In this document: positions 8,470 through 16,161 of the stretch, piece after piece
How positions within the stretch are numbered: position 1 is the stretch's first letter
Layout: every line of letters starts with the position of its first letter
From: Bacillota bacterium
GTDB lineage: Bacteria; Bacillota; Clostridia; Lachnospirales; Lachnospiraceae
NCBI GenBank assembly: GCA_023424995.1
Contig: JAFADH010000161.1
Location: 1 to 31,561, forward strand
Direction of reading: 5' to 3'
Length of the DNA stretch: 31,561 bases
Program-made: the position numbers and the translations under genes
Notes under the pieces: model-generated
Databases searched by the model: none
Told to the model about the DNA's origin: nothing
The model's input: only the letters and a program-made list of their open reading frames with translations

Positions 8470-9423
8470 ATGAAAATTGTAATGTTGGAACCATTGGGAG
8501 TCAGCGGGGATATCCTGGACCGGCTATCAAAGCGTCTGCGGGAGGAAAAGCATGAGTTTATCGCTTATCCCGACGTAACCAGGGACGCCGGCGAGCTGAA
8601 AAGAAGAGCGGACGGTGCGGATGTACTTATCATAGCGAATAACCCCTTACCCGGCGAAGTGATCAATGCCTTGGATAAGCTTAAATTCATCTCCGTTGCA
8701 TTTACCGGAATCGATCATGTGGACAAGTCCGCCTGCGTGGAAAAAGGAGTAAAGCTGTCCAATGCTGCCGGTTACAGCACCCAGGCGGTGGCAGAGCTGG
8801 TTATCGGAATGATCATCAGTAAATTAAGGAATATTGTGGAATGCAATACCGCAGTGAGGCAGGGAGGGACCAAGGACGGCCTGGTGGGCTGTGAGCTTGC
8901 CGGAAAGACCGTGGGAATTGTGGGGACCGGCGCAATCGGCCTGAGGACGGCTGAATTGCTGAAGGCCTTCGGCTGCAGGCTCCTGGGCTATAACCGCAGT
9001 GTGAAAGAAGAAGGGGAGGCTCTGGGCATCCGGTATGTGGGACTGGAGGAGCTTCTTAAGGAGAGCGATATCATAACGCTCCATACTCCGCTCACTCCCG
9101 ATACAAAGTTTTTAATCAACAAAGAGAAGCTGGCACTGCTGAAGCCGGAAGCTCTGCTGGTCAATTGTGCCAGAGGCCAGGTGATCGACATGGAAGCGGT
9201 GGCAGCGGCTTTAAAAGAAAAGAGGCTGGCCGGCGCTGCGATTGATGTTTTTGAAGTCGAACCGCCTCTGCCCGTGGATCATGTACTTTTTGAGGCGGAC
9301 AATACGCTGTTAACGCCCCATATTGCCTTTGCAACCAGAGAATCCATGGTGAGGAGAGCACAGATTACCTTTGACAATATATACTCCTGGCTTGACGGTA
9401 ATCAGATCAATATTATGCTTTGA
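8470..9423 (+). CDS. D-2-hydroxyacid dehydrogenase
   Basis: A 317-residue member of the D-isomer-specific 2-hydroxyacid dehydrogenase family. It has the NAD-binding motif GIVGTGAIGLRTAE, catalytic Arg in NCARGQVID, Glu in FEVEPPLP, and His in LTPHIAFAT. The family reduces 2-keto acids to D-2-hydroxy acids or the reverse. The frame is open back to 8239 inside the preceding gene, but the first residue of the conserved fold is at the ATG at 8470, preceded by a GGAAGG site. It is the last gene of the left operon. It is clearly diverged from the homologue at 3613, so the two probably use different acids. The window shows no clear intrinsic terminator behind it, only a weak hairpin. Confidence 0.87.
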   Translation: MKIVMLEPLGVSGDILDRLSKRLREEKHEFIAYPDVTRDAGELKRRADGADVLIIANNPLPGEVINALDKLKFISVAFTGIDHVDKSACVEKGVKLSNAAGYSTQAVAELVIGMIISKLRNIVECNTAVRQGGTKDGLVGCELAGKTVGIVGTGAIGLRTAELLKAFGCRLLGYNRSVKEEGEALGIRYVGLEELLKESDIITLHTPLTPDTKFLINKEKLALLKPEALLVNCARGQVIDMEAVAAALKEKRLAGAAIDVFEVEPPLPVDHVLFEADNTLLTPHIAFATRESMVRRAQITFDNIYSWLDGNQINIML

Positions 9424-9436
9424 TAATTTACAAAAA

Positions 9437-9479
9437 GCAGGTCAGTTAAGGAAAGAGGCTGTCGACAAACAGCCCTGCC
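9437..9479 (+). other. Hairpin after the catabolic operon, possible weak terminator
   Basis: GGCTGT at 9457-9462 pairs with ACAGCC at 9469-9474. An outer GCAGG (9437-9441) can pair with CCTGC (9475-9479). It lies just behind the last gene of the left operon, but no run of T follows, so termination here is uncertain. Confidence 0.35.
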
Positions 9480-9496
9480 GAAAAAAATGGTGACAA

Positions 9497-9619
9497 AAAT
9501 ACACCTTGATTTGATATACTCCCCCCGAGGCTCCTGCGGCAGACAGTTAAATTATAAAAACTGTTTATCACAGGGAGGAGTATATCATTGGTCTTTAAAA
9601 GCCGTTTCAAGGTGTATTT
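9497..9619. repeat. Nested 123-bp inverted repeat
   Basis: Three nested arms are visible. A 13-bp perfect pair (AAATACACCTTGA at 9497-9509 with its complement at 9607-9619) encloses an 11-bp perfect pair (TGATATACTCC at 9512-9522 and 9577-9587), which encloses a 6-bp pair (ACAGTT at 9543-9548, AACTGT at 9559-9564). Transcribed, it would fold into a long bulged hairpin. It may be a miniature transposable element, the end of a lost mobile element, or a structured RNA. The gene-free stretch 9424-9840 holds nothing else I can support. Confidence 0.7.
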
Positions 9620-9840
9620 CTATGCTGCAAATTATTTTGTCATGCAGATTGTATTGTCAGATCTATTTTGCGGCAATCCCTTTCCTGGAAAATGCAGCTT
9701 TGAACAGTAAAAAAGAACAGCAAAAACTGCAGTTTCTTAGAGAGCTTTGTTTTTGAACTCCGGATCAGTTGCCGGTCACCTGGCTTTTCAGCAGATTGAC
9801 GGGCAGAGCTTCCGCAAAGACTGCCTCTACATTTTATTGA

Positions 9841-10527
9841 TTATTTTAGGGTACCCTTGATTACTTCGGAAAAGTTCATCTGGTTCAACAGCCTCACCAC
9901 TTCCTTCATGGTCTTCATCTCGAATTTTTTTAAAATACTGTTAACCTGGCTTTTAATGGTTGCCTGGGATACAAATCTGGTCTCCGATATGGTTTTATAG
10001 GAACTTCCTTCATAAAAGCATTTGAGTATTTCAAATTCGCTGTTAGTAAGCTTGGAGATGATATTAAGGATATAGATCAGGCTGTTTTGCTGGGATTTTA
10101 ATCTTGCAAATTCATCAATAATCTTGTCAGCCACACCCGGACGAAGCATCAGCTTATTCGCATAAACATTACGGATGGAGTTTAAAATCTGTGAAATAGA
10201 ATCCGTTTTCACAATATAGTCCATGACACCGGCACAATACGCCTGGAATAAATATTCGTCCTCCTCGTGAATGGTGAGAATAATGACCTTAACATCGGGA
10301 TCGAAGCTTTTTATTATATCGGCAGCTTCAATACCTGCCGTTCTGGATTCCATCTGGATATCCATCAATACAACGTCTGGCTTTAGCTCTCTGGTCTTTT
10401 GGATCGCCTCGATTCCTGTGGCAGCCAGGTCCAGAACCTCCATATCCGGCTCCTTCGATAAAATCATGTGAAAATAATCACGGATATCGGCGATGTCATC
10501 AACAATCAATAATTTTATTTTATCCAT
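9841..10527 (-). CDS. NarL/LuxR-type response regulator
   Basis: A 228-residue response regulator. The receiver domain starts at KIKLLIVDD with the acidic pair D10/D11. The phosphoacceptor is D56 in VVLMDIQM and the conserved Lys is in YIVKTDS. The C-terminal half is a helix-turn-helix: LTNSEFEILKCFYEGSSYKTI followed by FVSQATIKSQVNSILKKF, the LuxR/NarL pattern. Longer starts exist at 10566 and 10539, but the receiver fold begins at the ATG at 10527, with GGGGG a few bases ahead. It lies 220 bp after the histidine kinase gene on the same strand, with two hairpins between, and is almost certainly its partner. Likely targets include the xylanase gene of the same cluster; this is inference. Confidence 0.87.
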   Translation of the reverse strand: MDKIKLLIVDDIADIRDYFHMILSKEPDMEVLDLAATGIEAIQKTRELKPDVVLMDIQMESRTAGIEAADIIKSFDPDVKVIILTIHEEDEYLFQAYCAGVMDYIVKTDSISQILNSIRNVYANKLMLRPGVADKIIDEFARLKSQQNSLIYILNIISKLTNSEFEILKCFYEGSSYKTISETRFVSQATIKSQVNSILKKFEMKTMKEVVRLLNQMNFSEVIKGTLK

Positions 10528-10582
10528 CCTTGCCCCCATTCCTGCGCACGAATTTTGCGCAAGCATCTAAACATCAGGGAAA

Positions 10583-10628
10583 GAAATTCAAAATGAATTT
10601 CCTAAGTATTAAGACGTTTTTAATACTT
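10583..10628. repeat. Two adjacent perfect hairpins in the kinase-regulator spacer
   Basis: GAAATTCA at 10583-10590 pairs with TGAATTTC at 10594-10601 (8 bp, loop of 3). AAGTATTAA at 10604-10612 pairs with TTAATACTT at 10620-10628 (9 bp, loop of 7). They lie just upstream of the response regulator start on the minus strand. They could be mRNA processing or attenuation hairpins, or operators for a separate regulator promoter. Confidence 0.6.
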
Positions 10629-10747
10629 CAGGCTTCTCATTCCGGAGTTCTTCCCAGTGTGAAGAAAACCTTCCTTATATTTTGCCTTTTTTGTAAAACA
10701 GTGAACAAAGTATTCTTATAAGTATCCTTGTACCTGGGATCAAGGTA

Positions 10748-12286
10748 TCAGCCTGCTCCGCTTCTTGGCAATAAGATCTCAACATTCGTAAATTCCCCCG
10801 GTCTGCTTTTGATCCGGATATGTCCGTAATGCAGGGTAATGACACGAAATGCATAGGAAAGTCCGATTCCCCAGTTCTTTTGCTTTGATTTTGTGGAAAA
10901 GTACGGATGAAATATCTTTCTTAAAAGCTTCCGGGGAATTCCGCATCCGTTGTCCCTGATGGATAAATAGATCCAATCCGCACTGGAATCAACCGTGATA
11001 ACAATCCGGGCATCCTCCACCTCATGGCTGTTTATGGCATCAATTGCATTGGACAGGAGATTGGTTATGACCTGTGTCATATGGTACATATCAAAATTGC
11101 AATAGGCACAGGTGTCATTATAATGCCTGATTAATTGGATATGCTCCGGCAGGGCAATCTCCTCCGTGGAAGCTTCAATGGAATCGATCAAATTATTTTT
11201 GATCGTCCGTACTTTTAATTCCCTGATATTATCAAGTGTTTTTGATATGGCATTCATATGGCTTTCACTCAGGGTAAGTATCTTTTGGAGCTTTAATCTG
11301 CCCTCCTCGGTTCCGTAGCCGTTAACCGCCTCTTCTGCAAGAATCTTCATACTGAACATGATATTCTTATCGGAATGGAGAATGTCCTTTAAATTGGAAT
11401 TCAGCAGGCTTAAATTCCTTCGGATGGCCCGCTCCTTCATTCCGTTAATCATATTATCCGTCTTAAACTTTTTCATGATAAATAGAATGAACAGTAGAAT
11501 AATGAAGGACAAAATAGGCATCAGGGAGCTGTAATGCCAGGGAACTATTATGGCCAGCTTGTAACGCCAGAAGGCGGATTCAAATACATCCCTGACGGAG
11601 GTTTTAAACACACCGGTGAAAAAAACATAGAAGAAAATTAAATTTAACAGGCTTATGCTCAGGGTCAGTCCCAATAACTGCTCCGAAAAAAAGGATATTT
11701 TATTCTTAAAATAATTACGGATCAGCAGCCCTATGGGGTACAGCAGGTAAAGGACCGCCAGAAGGGTCATAATCAGGTCCAAAGCAGCGATAAACTCTGC
11801 CCACAGCTCATGCTGAAGAGGCGTCCGTATTCTGTGTCCCGTTAAAAATATCAAAAATGCGGTATCCGGATGATAGAAGAGAAAATAAACTACCGGGTAA
11901 GCGCCCAATAAGACATATCTGACCATGCGGCGCATGGGTTTTGTTCCCTGATGCTTGGAAATAACGGTCTTACTGAAAGTTATAACAAAAAGCATAATAG
12001 CGATCAGGTAGGTTATAATTCCTAAATTTCTTAATATCAGCAGGTTTGATAAAGAGAGCCTCAGCATCTGGCTGAACAGCAGGAACATTCTGTTCTCAAT
12101 TCCGCCGTACATACTATAAGAGGGTACGAGATAATTGCTGCTTCTGTATATCTCGGTAACAATGGTAAACATGGATATACTCATTCCGAATACCATTAAT
12201 ATAAACAGCAGGTTATAACGGTTCTTATAATTTCGCAGCATAAGTATGATGGAAAAGAAAACCATAAAGATGATAGTAAGTGCCAT
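10748..12286 (-). CDS. Polytopic membrane sensor histidine kinase
   Basis: A 512-residue sensor kinase. Residues 1-270 contain roughly six to seven hydrophobic helices and no large extracytoplasmic domain, suggesting sensing within or near the membrane. The dimerisation region has an unusual H-box, DILHSDKNIMFSMKI, with H304 the likely phosphorylated histidine; the usual HExxxPL pattern is absent. The ATPase domain is complete: N-box ITNLLSNAIDA (residues 407-417), G1 box DNGCGIP (445-451), F-box IFHPYFST, and G2 box GIGLSYA (473-479). An AGGGAGA site lies 5-6 bp before the ATG at 12286. It is 39 bp downstream of the xylanase gene on the same strand and precedes its response regulator, so the three genes probably form one operon. 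The ligand is unknown. Confidence 0.87.
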   Translation of the reverse strand: MALTIIFMVFFSIILMLRNYKNRYNLLFILMVFGMSISMFTIVTEIYRSSNYLVPSYSMYGGIENRMFLLFSQMLRLSLSNLLILRNLGIITYLIAIMLFVITFSKTVISKHQGTKPMRRMVRYVLLGAYPVVYFLFYHPDTAFLIFLTGHRIRTPLQHELWAEFIAALDLIMTLLAVLYLLYPIGLLIRNYFKNKISFFSEQLLGLTLSISLLNLIFFYVFFTGVFKTSVRDVFESAFWRYKLAIIVPWHYSSLMPILSFIILLFILFIMKKFKTDNMINGMKERAIRRNLSLLNSNLKDILHSDKNIMFSMKILAEEAVNGYGTEEGRLKLQKILTLSESHMNAISKTLDNIRELKVRTIKNNLIDSIEASTEEIALPEHIQLIRHYNDTCAYCNFDMYHMTQVITNLLSNAIDAINSHEVEDARIVITVDSSADWIYLSIRDNGCGIPRKLLRKIFHPYFSTKSKQKNWGIGLSYAFRVITLHYGHIRIKSRPGEFTNVEILLPRSGAG

Positions 12287-12325
12287 AAATTCTCCCTATC
12301 TATATACCAATTCCGAATCCAAAGC

Positions 12326-13558
12326 TTATTTTAAGAGGACTTTTTCCGCGGTACCGCTCTTATCCAGTTCCAGGGCGGCTTTTTCTTTGCCGCATACGAT
12401 TTCGTAATTACCCAGAAAACCGCTGAAGGTGACCTTACCCCGGGGATCCGTCACCAGCTGCCGGGTGGTCCACCAGTCCCGCTTGATCAGCTTTTGCAGC
12501 TCATCATAGGCCGGCTTGCAGGAATTGTCCCTGCGCAAAAGTCCCGCAGGTGCATGAAGCCATTTATCGTCCACAATGCTCCAGGTTGTTACGGATTCTA
12601 CCAGCGGATGTTCGAACAGGGCAGTATACAGCTCCGTTACTTCCTTGGCCTGTCTGTCTTCCCCGTCGGGCGTCGTAGGCCACTCATCCACCTGCCAGTC
12701 GTTCAGATCTTCAATCTCCGGCGGCATTAAGGCCCCTGAAATCAAGGTATTCTCCGTAAAATGTATGGGCAGGCCGAAATGCGAAAAACGCTCCAGTATC
12801 TGCAGGGTCTTATCCAATCCCCAATAGCCCTGATGCTGATGGGACTGTATGCCGATCCCGTCGATGGGGATTCCGGCTTCCAGGCATCCTTCAATCAGGA
12901 TTTCATAAGCAGCCGAGGTATTAAAGTCATTGATCAGAAGAGCTGCTCCCGGATTTGCCTCCTTTGCCGCCGCAAAGACCTCACGTACCATAGGGATGCG
13001 GCCGAACTCCTTACAGACCCGGGTAATACCGTTATCCTCCTTGTCAAAGACAGGCATGATAACCACCTCATTGATTGCGTCCCATAGATCAACCAGCCCC
13101 TTAAAATTCGTTACATCCCTGCGGATACGCTCCAGCTGCAGCTTCAAAATCTCGTCATTGCTCCGGCCCAGCAGCCAGGGAGCCGTAGCCGTATGCCAGC
13201 ACAGGGGATGTCCCTTGGCGGTCACTCCATGTGCCTTCAACCATTCTGCCGCTTTTTTCAGGGCGAGAGTTCCGGGCTTTCCCTGCACCCCTTCATACCT
13301 GCCCCAATAAAACGGCAATGTGCCTGCGTTAAATAATGCCAGCCATTTTTCAAACCGTTCCTCCATTGCCGGCTTTTCCTCTCCCTGCAGCTCCCCGTTT
13401 ACCAAGGGCACCACATCAAAGGCGCCACAGCCAAATAAGAATTTATGCTGTGTCTGGCGGAGGGTAACCTTTGTATTGGCTGCCGGGGAGCCGTCCGTCC
13501 TTACAAGCGTTACCGTTTTCGAAGCCCTGCGATGCTGCAGTTTTTGATTTACCTCCAT
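12326..13558 (-). CDS. GH10 endo-1,4-beta-xylanase, cytoplasmic
   Basis: A 410-residue GH10 enzyme that cleaves internal beta-1,4 links of xylan or xylo-oligosaccharides. An N-terminal beta domain (about 1-50) precedes the barrel. GHPLCWHTATAPWL is the conserved substrate-binding strand, E164 in LWDAINEV is the acid/base, and E269 in IHFTEN is the nucleophile (the more usual context is TELD). The end of the barrel is marked by VTTWSIVDDKWL, and a short beta tail follows the catalytic domain. No signal peptide is present, so it likely acts on imported xylo-oligosaccharides. AGGAGG lies 8 bp before the ATG at 13558. It is the first gene of the minus-strand group with the two-component system, which may sense or respond to xylan-derived sugars. 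Confidence 0.92.
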   Translation of the reverse strand: MEVNQKLQHRRASKTVTLVRTDGSPAANTKVTLRQTQHKFLFGCGAFDVVPLVNGELQGEEKPAMEERFEKWLALFNAGTLPFYWGRYEGVQGKPGTLALKKAAEWLKAHGVTAKGHPLCWHTATAPWLLGRSNDEILKLQLERIRRDVTNFKGLVDLWDAINEVVIMPVFDKEDNGITRVCKEFGRIPMVREVFAAAKEANPGAALLINDFNTSAAYEILIEGCLEAGIPIDGIGIQSHQHQGYWGLDKTLQILERFSHFGLPIHFTENTLISGALMPPEIEDLNDWQVDEWPTTPDGEDRQAKEVTELYTALFEHPLVESVTTWSIVDDKWLHAPAGLLRRDNSCKPAYDELQKLIKRDWWTTRQLVTDPRGKVTFSGFLGNYEIVCGKEKAALELDKSGTAEKVLLK

Positions 13559-14200
13559 GCGGGATTCCTCCTTTTGTTATGTTTATCACATCAAAGCCTG
13601 ATAGGCATCGGCTGCAAAGACAGACCGTTTGTATCATATATACTGCATTTATCCATGAAAATAACGGCACCTGCCCGTGCAAGCGCGGCATTTACCTGTT
13701 CTCCATGGCTTTATCTATTTATCATGATATTATAAATAAAAGATGTGTTCATGATCCTTCACTCCGCCCGCGTGCTGCAAGCAGGCTTGTTATACCGGTT
13801 TGTTGGTATTATGCTCACTACATTCTCATTCTATCATATCCGCAAGCTCATATGACAGCAATGCCCCATACCTGTTCCTGTTAATATATCCTGTTCATAT
13901 GATAACGATACTCCATACCTCTTATATGAAAGAGCGATACTTCGCATTAATGACGGATACTTACTGCGTCCGGCGCTGATATAATATCTGCCAACATTAT
14001 ATCATGGCGCTGTTAAAAAAGTAAGGTGTATAAAATATACAACCCATAGAAACCCCATAGAAGGATTCGAAGGCTTCACATGATATTTACATGGTATCTT
14101 CATCCGAAATTCATATGCATCTGTTATCATAATAGGAAAGAAATAATAGGGGAACCATATGGGTTTCTGAATAATTAAAGGTTAAGGGAGGATGGAGAAT
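13559..14200. other. Divergent intergenic region with repeats and palindromes
   Basis: This 640-bp stretch separates the minus-strand xylanase operon from the plus-strand ABC operon, and no convincing gene is present. It contains a degenerate direct repeat starting CATATGA at 13849 and 13896 (consensus near CATATGAYARCRATRCYCCAT), with a weaker third copy at 13923. It also contains a bulged palindrome at about 13976-14012 (TGATATAAT paired with ATTATATCA, with GCGC outside) and a tandem direct repeat CCCATAGAA at 14043-14051 and 14054-14062. The last has an 11-bp period, about one helical turn, and is a plausible activator site for the ABC operon. Confidence 0.55.
13633..13661 (-). promoter_or_regulatory. 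Candidate promoter of the xylanase operon
   Basis: On the minus strand, TTTTCA (13661-13656) is followed after exactly 17 bp by TATGAT (13638-13633). It lies 75 bp ahead of the xylanase start. Matches to the sigma-A consensus are moderate. Confidence 0.35.
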
Positions 14201-15100
14201 ATGGTTATTATTAATAATCTTCAGGTAAGATACGGCAGTCAGCTGGCATTATCAATCAATGAGCCGCTTGCCTTTGAAGAAGGCGACCGTATCGGAATCA
14301 TCGGTTCCAACGGAGCAGGAAAGACGACTCTTGTCAAATCAATTCTTGGATTAACAAATTACCAGGGCAGTATCGTAACCGACTTAAAGCCGGAGGATAT
14401 AGCGGTCCATATGCAGCGTAATAATTATGTGAATACCATGTCGGTAAAGCATATTATAGAGACAATCCTGAATACAAGTATTAAAAAGAATAAGCTGCTG
14501 CAGGAGCTCATTGGCTTTTTTGATTTCAGGGAATGTCTGAATAAGAGGTATTCCGCACTTTCCGGAGGACAGAAACAGCGGTTAACGATCATCCTTGTGC
14601 TTATACAGGATTCCCCGCTGGTGTTCTTTGATGAAGTGACCTCCGGTCTGGATTTTGAGACGCGGCAGAGGCTCATGGCCAAACTGGAGGAATGGTACAG
14701 GGACAAGGCCACCACCCTCTGTGTCGTATCGCATTATTATGAGGAATTGGAGCAGCTTGTGAATAAGATATTGATCCTGGAAGAGGGGTATGTGGTAGAT
14801 TTCGGGAACAAGGATGAATTGTTTACAAAATATTGCGGGAATACGGTAATTACCATCGAAAATAATAAGAGAAATACCGAACTGGCCGGGAAGTTCCATA
14901 AATTAAAAGCGCCGAATCATCTGATTGCCCTTTCCTGTCCCGATAATGAGCTGGAAAGAGAGATAACCGGACTGCTGATGAAAGAGAACATCAATTACAA
15001 ACGAAGTAATAATGATATTGAGATAATGTCCATTAATGCCATCGCAAGCTTCAATGAGCATAGAACGGGAGGCAGGAAGCATGAAGAAAAAACAGCTTAG
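14201..15100 (+). CDS. ABC transporter ATP-binding protein
   Basis: A 299-residue ABC ATPase with Walker A GSNGAGKTT (35-43), a Q-loop Gln near 72, the signature LSGGQKQR (120-127), Walker B LVFFDEVTSGLD (140-151) and switch His178. It is of the ABC-2 exporter type and carries a roughly 100-residue C-terminal extension. AAGGGAGG ends 9 bp before the ATG at 14201, so that start is preferred over the overlapping ATG at 14192. Its last 20 bp overlap the permease gene, a sign of translational coupling. Together the two form an efflux-type transporter for a lipid, peptide or drug; the cargo is not visible. The position before a leader-controlled methyltransferase gene suggests a self-protection or resistance role, which is inference. 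Confidence 0.9.
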   Translation: MVIINNLQVRYGSQLALSINEPLAFEEGDRIGIIGSNGAGKTTLVKSILGLTNYQGSIVTDLKPEDIAVHMQRNNYVNTMSVKHIIETILNTSIKKNKLLQELIGFFDFRECLNKRYSALSGGQKQRLTIILVLIQDSPLVFFDEVTSGLDFETRQRLMAKLEEWYRDKATTLCVVSHYYEELEQLVNKILILEEGYVVDFGNKDELFTKYCGNTVITIENNKRNTELAGKFHKLKAPNHLIALSCPDNELEREITGLLMKENINYKRSNNDIEIMSINAIASFNEHRTGGRKHEEKTA

Positions 15101-15857
15101 CCTGAGGCTGATCCAATATGAATTGCGTAATATAAGCGGGAACATATTTATAATCATATTCGGAATATTATTTCCGATAATGATGTCCGCCTTATTTTCC
15201 TTTGTATTTAAGAAGCAGGTCCCGGAGGAGTTTTATCCCGATATGGTTACGGGAATCTTCATAACCATGAGCATGATCATACCCATGGCTGTATTGCTGA
15301 TCGGATATGCCGCTAATTATTCACAGGAGCTGGAGAAGGAGATTCCTCTCAGAATGAATCTGTTCGGCTACAGTGAGAGAACGATGCTGGCTGCCAAGAT
15401 GATAGCCTATCTGATCTTTACCACGGGCGCCTTCCTTCTGTACGGGGTATCCGACAGCCTGCTGCTTGAGCTTCAGGTACCGAAGCTCAGCTCAGCCGCA
15501 GTTCTGATCATAGCGTTATATGTGTTATCCGTTATATTTTTCATTCTTGCCCATGGACTGGCATCCATATTCCGTAAATTCGGACCGACCTACGGCATAA
15601 CCATGTTCCTGTATTTTGGCTTCATGATACTTTGCGGAATGATGGGTGTTACGGTGGATCAGCTCCCCAAGGCCATGAAGGCTGTTGCAAGGCTGTTTCC
15701 CATGTCTTATATCAGCAGCGATTTTGTGGAATTCTGGCAGGGCGGTGATTATAATTATGCACCGTTGGTACAGTCCTTTCTGTTCTTCGGAGCGGTATCC
15801 TGTATTATACTGGTCATCAGCATGAAAAAGAATCAAAGGGTCATTAAAAGACGGTAA
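15081..15857 (+). CDS. ABC-2 type transporter permease
   Basis: A 258-residue membrane protein with about six hydrophobic segments, including FIIIFGILFPIMMSALFSF near the N-terminus and VQSFLFFGAVSCIILVISM at the end. It matches the ABC-2 membrane family in size and layout, with a cytoplasmic amphipathic start (MKKKQLSLRLIQYEL). GGGAGG at 15067-15072 lies 8 bp before the ATG at 15081, so the upstream in-frame ATG at 15036 inside the ATPase gene is not used. It is the partner of the preceding ATPase, with overlapping reading frames. Only one permease is encoded, so a homodimer would be expected. Confidence 0.88.
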   Translation: MKKKQLSLRLIQYELRNISGNIFIIIFGILFPIMMSALFSFVFKKQVPEEFYPDMVTGIFITMSMIIPMAVLLIGYAANYSQELEKEIPLRMNLFGYSERTMLAAKMIAYLIFTTGAFLLYGVSDSLLLELQVPKLSSAAVLIIALYVLSVIFFILAHGLASIFRKFGPTYGITMFLYFGFMILCGMMGVTVDQLPKAMKAVARLFPMSYISSDFVEFWQGGDYNYAPLVQSFLFFGAVSCIILVISMKKNQRVIKRR

Positions 15858-15881
15858 TTGAATATTATTCCAATCCATGTT

Positions 15882-15981
15882 ATGATATGGGTATCATAAG
15901 TCGGGTTTTGTGAAGGAATGAATATACACGTATATATATTCATTATTTTACCTTACAGATGACCTATGATACCCATATCAT
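15882..15981. repeat. Twin palindromic 17-bp sites in inverted orientation with an inner hairpin
   Basis: ATGATATGGGTATCATA (15882-15898) and its exact reverse complement (15965-15981) face each other 66 bp apart. Each is itself near-palindromic (ATGATA/TATCAT around a short centre), like a repressor or activator operator. Between them AATGAATATA (15917-15926) pairs with TATATTCATT (15935-15944). The right copy covers the -10 element of a candidate promoter. As RNA the whole stretch could also fold into one long hairpin behind the permease gene. Confidence 0.75.
15953..15981 (+). promoter_or_regulatory. Candidate promoter of the methyltransferase leader
   Basis: TTACAG (15953-15958) is followed after exactly 17 bp by TATCAT (15976-15981). 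The right-hand 17-bp palindrome covers the -10 and the end of the spacer, which would let a regulator block or remodel the promoter. Transcription would start near 15988 and give a leader of roughly 365 nt before the methyltransferase start. Confidence 0.5.
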
Positions 15982-16015
15982 GTTATGCTGAATATATACA
16001 TACAGGAGGTACAAT

Positions 16016-16036
16016 ATGACAGCCCGTAATTGCTGA
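16016..16036 (+). other. Candidate 6-codon leader peptide ORF
   Basis: A perfect AGGAGGT (16004-16010) sits 5 bp before an ATG that opens a six-codon ORF, MTARNC, ending in TGA. The last codons lie within the left arm of an RNA stem (16029-16038). A translating or stalled ribosome would therefore control its folding, as in translational or transcriptional attenuation leaders of resistance genes. Alternatively, it is the intact start of a frameshifted small gene: a one-base shift near codon 6 joins it to a frame open to 16161. Confidence 0.5.
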
Positions 16037-16119
16037 TTATTTTCGTAATTGAAAATGCGAAAAGAAGTAAAATGCCTATTCCGTTAGGTTTGTTTGTGTA
16101 CTTCTTTTTAATTAGCAAT
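16029..16119 (+). promoter_or_regulatory. Attenuator-like nested stem-loops in the leader
   Basis: AUUGCUGAUU (16029-16038) pairs with AAUUAGCAAU (16110-16119), 10 bp with one G-U pair. Inside, AAAAGAAGTA (16060-16069) pairs perfectly with TACTTCTTTT (16099-16108), followed by another T, and holds a small CCTA/TAGG hairpin (16075-16088). The inner hairpin with its T-rich arm resembles a weak terminator. The outer stem overlaps the leader-peptide stop region, so translation of that ORF would open it. Confidence 0.55.
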
Positions 16120-16161
16120 GGAAGACATGATCTTATAGAAAAAGTTGTATCATTAGCATAG
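16072..16161 (+). pseudogene. Possible small hydrophobic protein ORF (29 codons) or frameshifted remnant
   Basis: From the ATG at 16072 the frame reads MPIPLGLFVYFFLISNG then RHDLIEKVVSLA and a TAG. The hydrophobic core and charged tail look like a small membrane peptide. The frame is open back to 16030. If one base were lost or shifted near 16030 it would join the well-placed ATG at 16016 to give about 48 residues. After the TAG the same frame stays open to a TGA at 16225. It has only a weak AGAAG site of its own and overlaps the attenuator stems, so it may be coincidental. Confidence 0.25.

Noticed and set aside
9487..9756. 89-codon plus-strand ORF between the two oppositely oriented operons
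   Set aside because: It runs through the nested inverted repeat, has no ribosome binding site, and its translation resembles no family.
13471..13884. 137-codon plus-strand ORF overlapping the xylanase 5' end
   Set aside because: The first part is antisense to conserved GH10 coding sequence, there is no ribosome binding site, and its composition is not protein-like.
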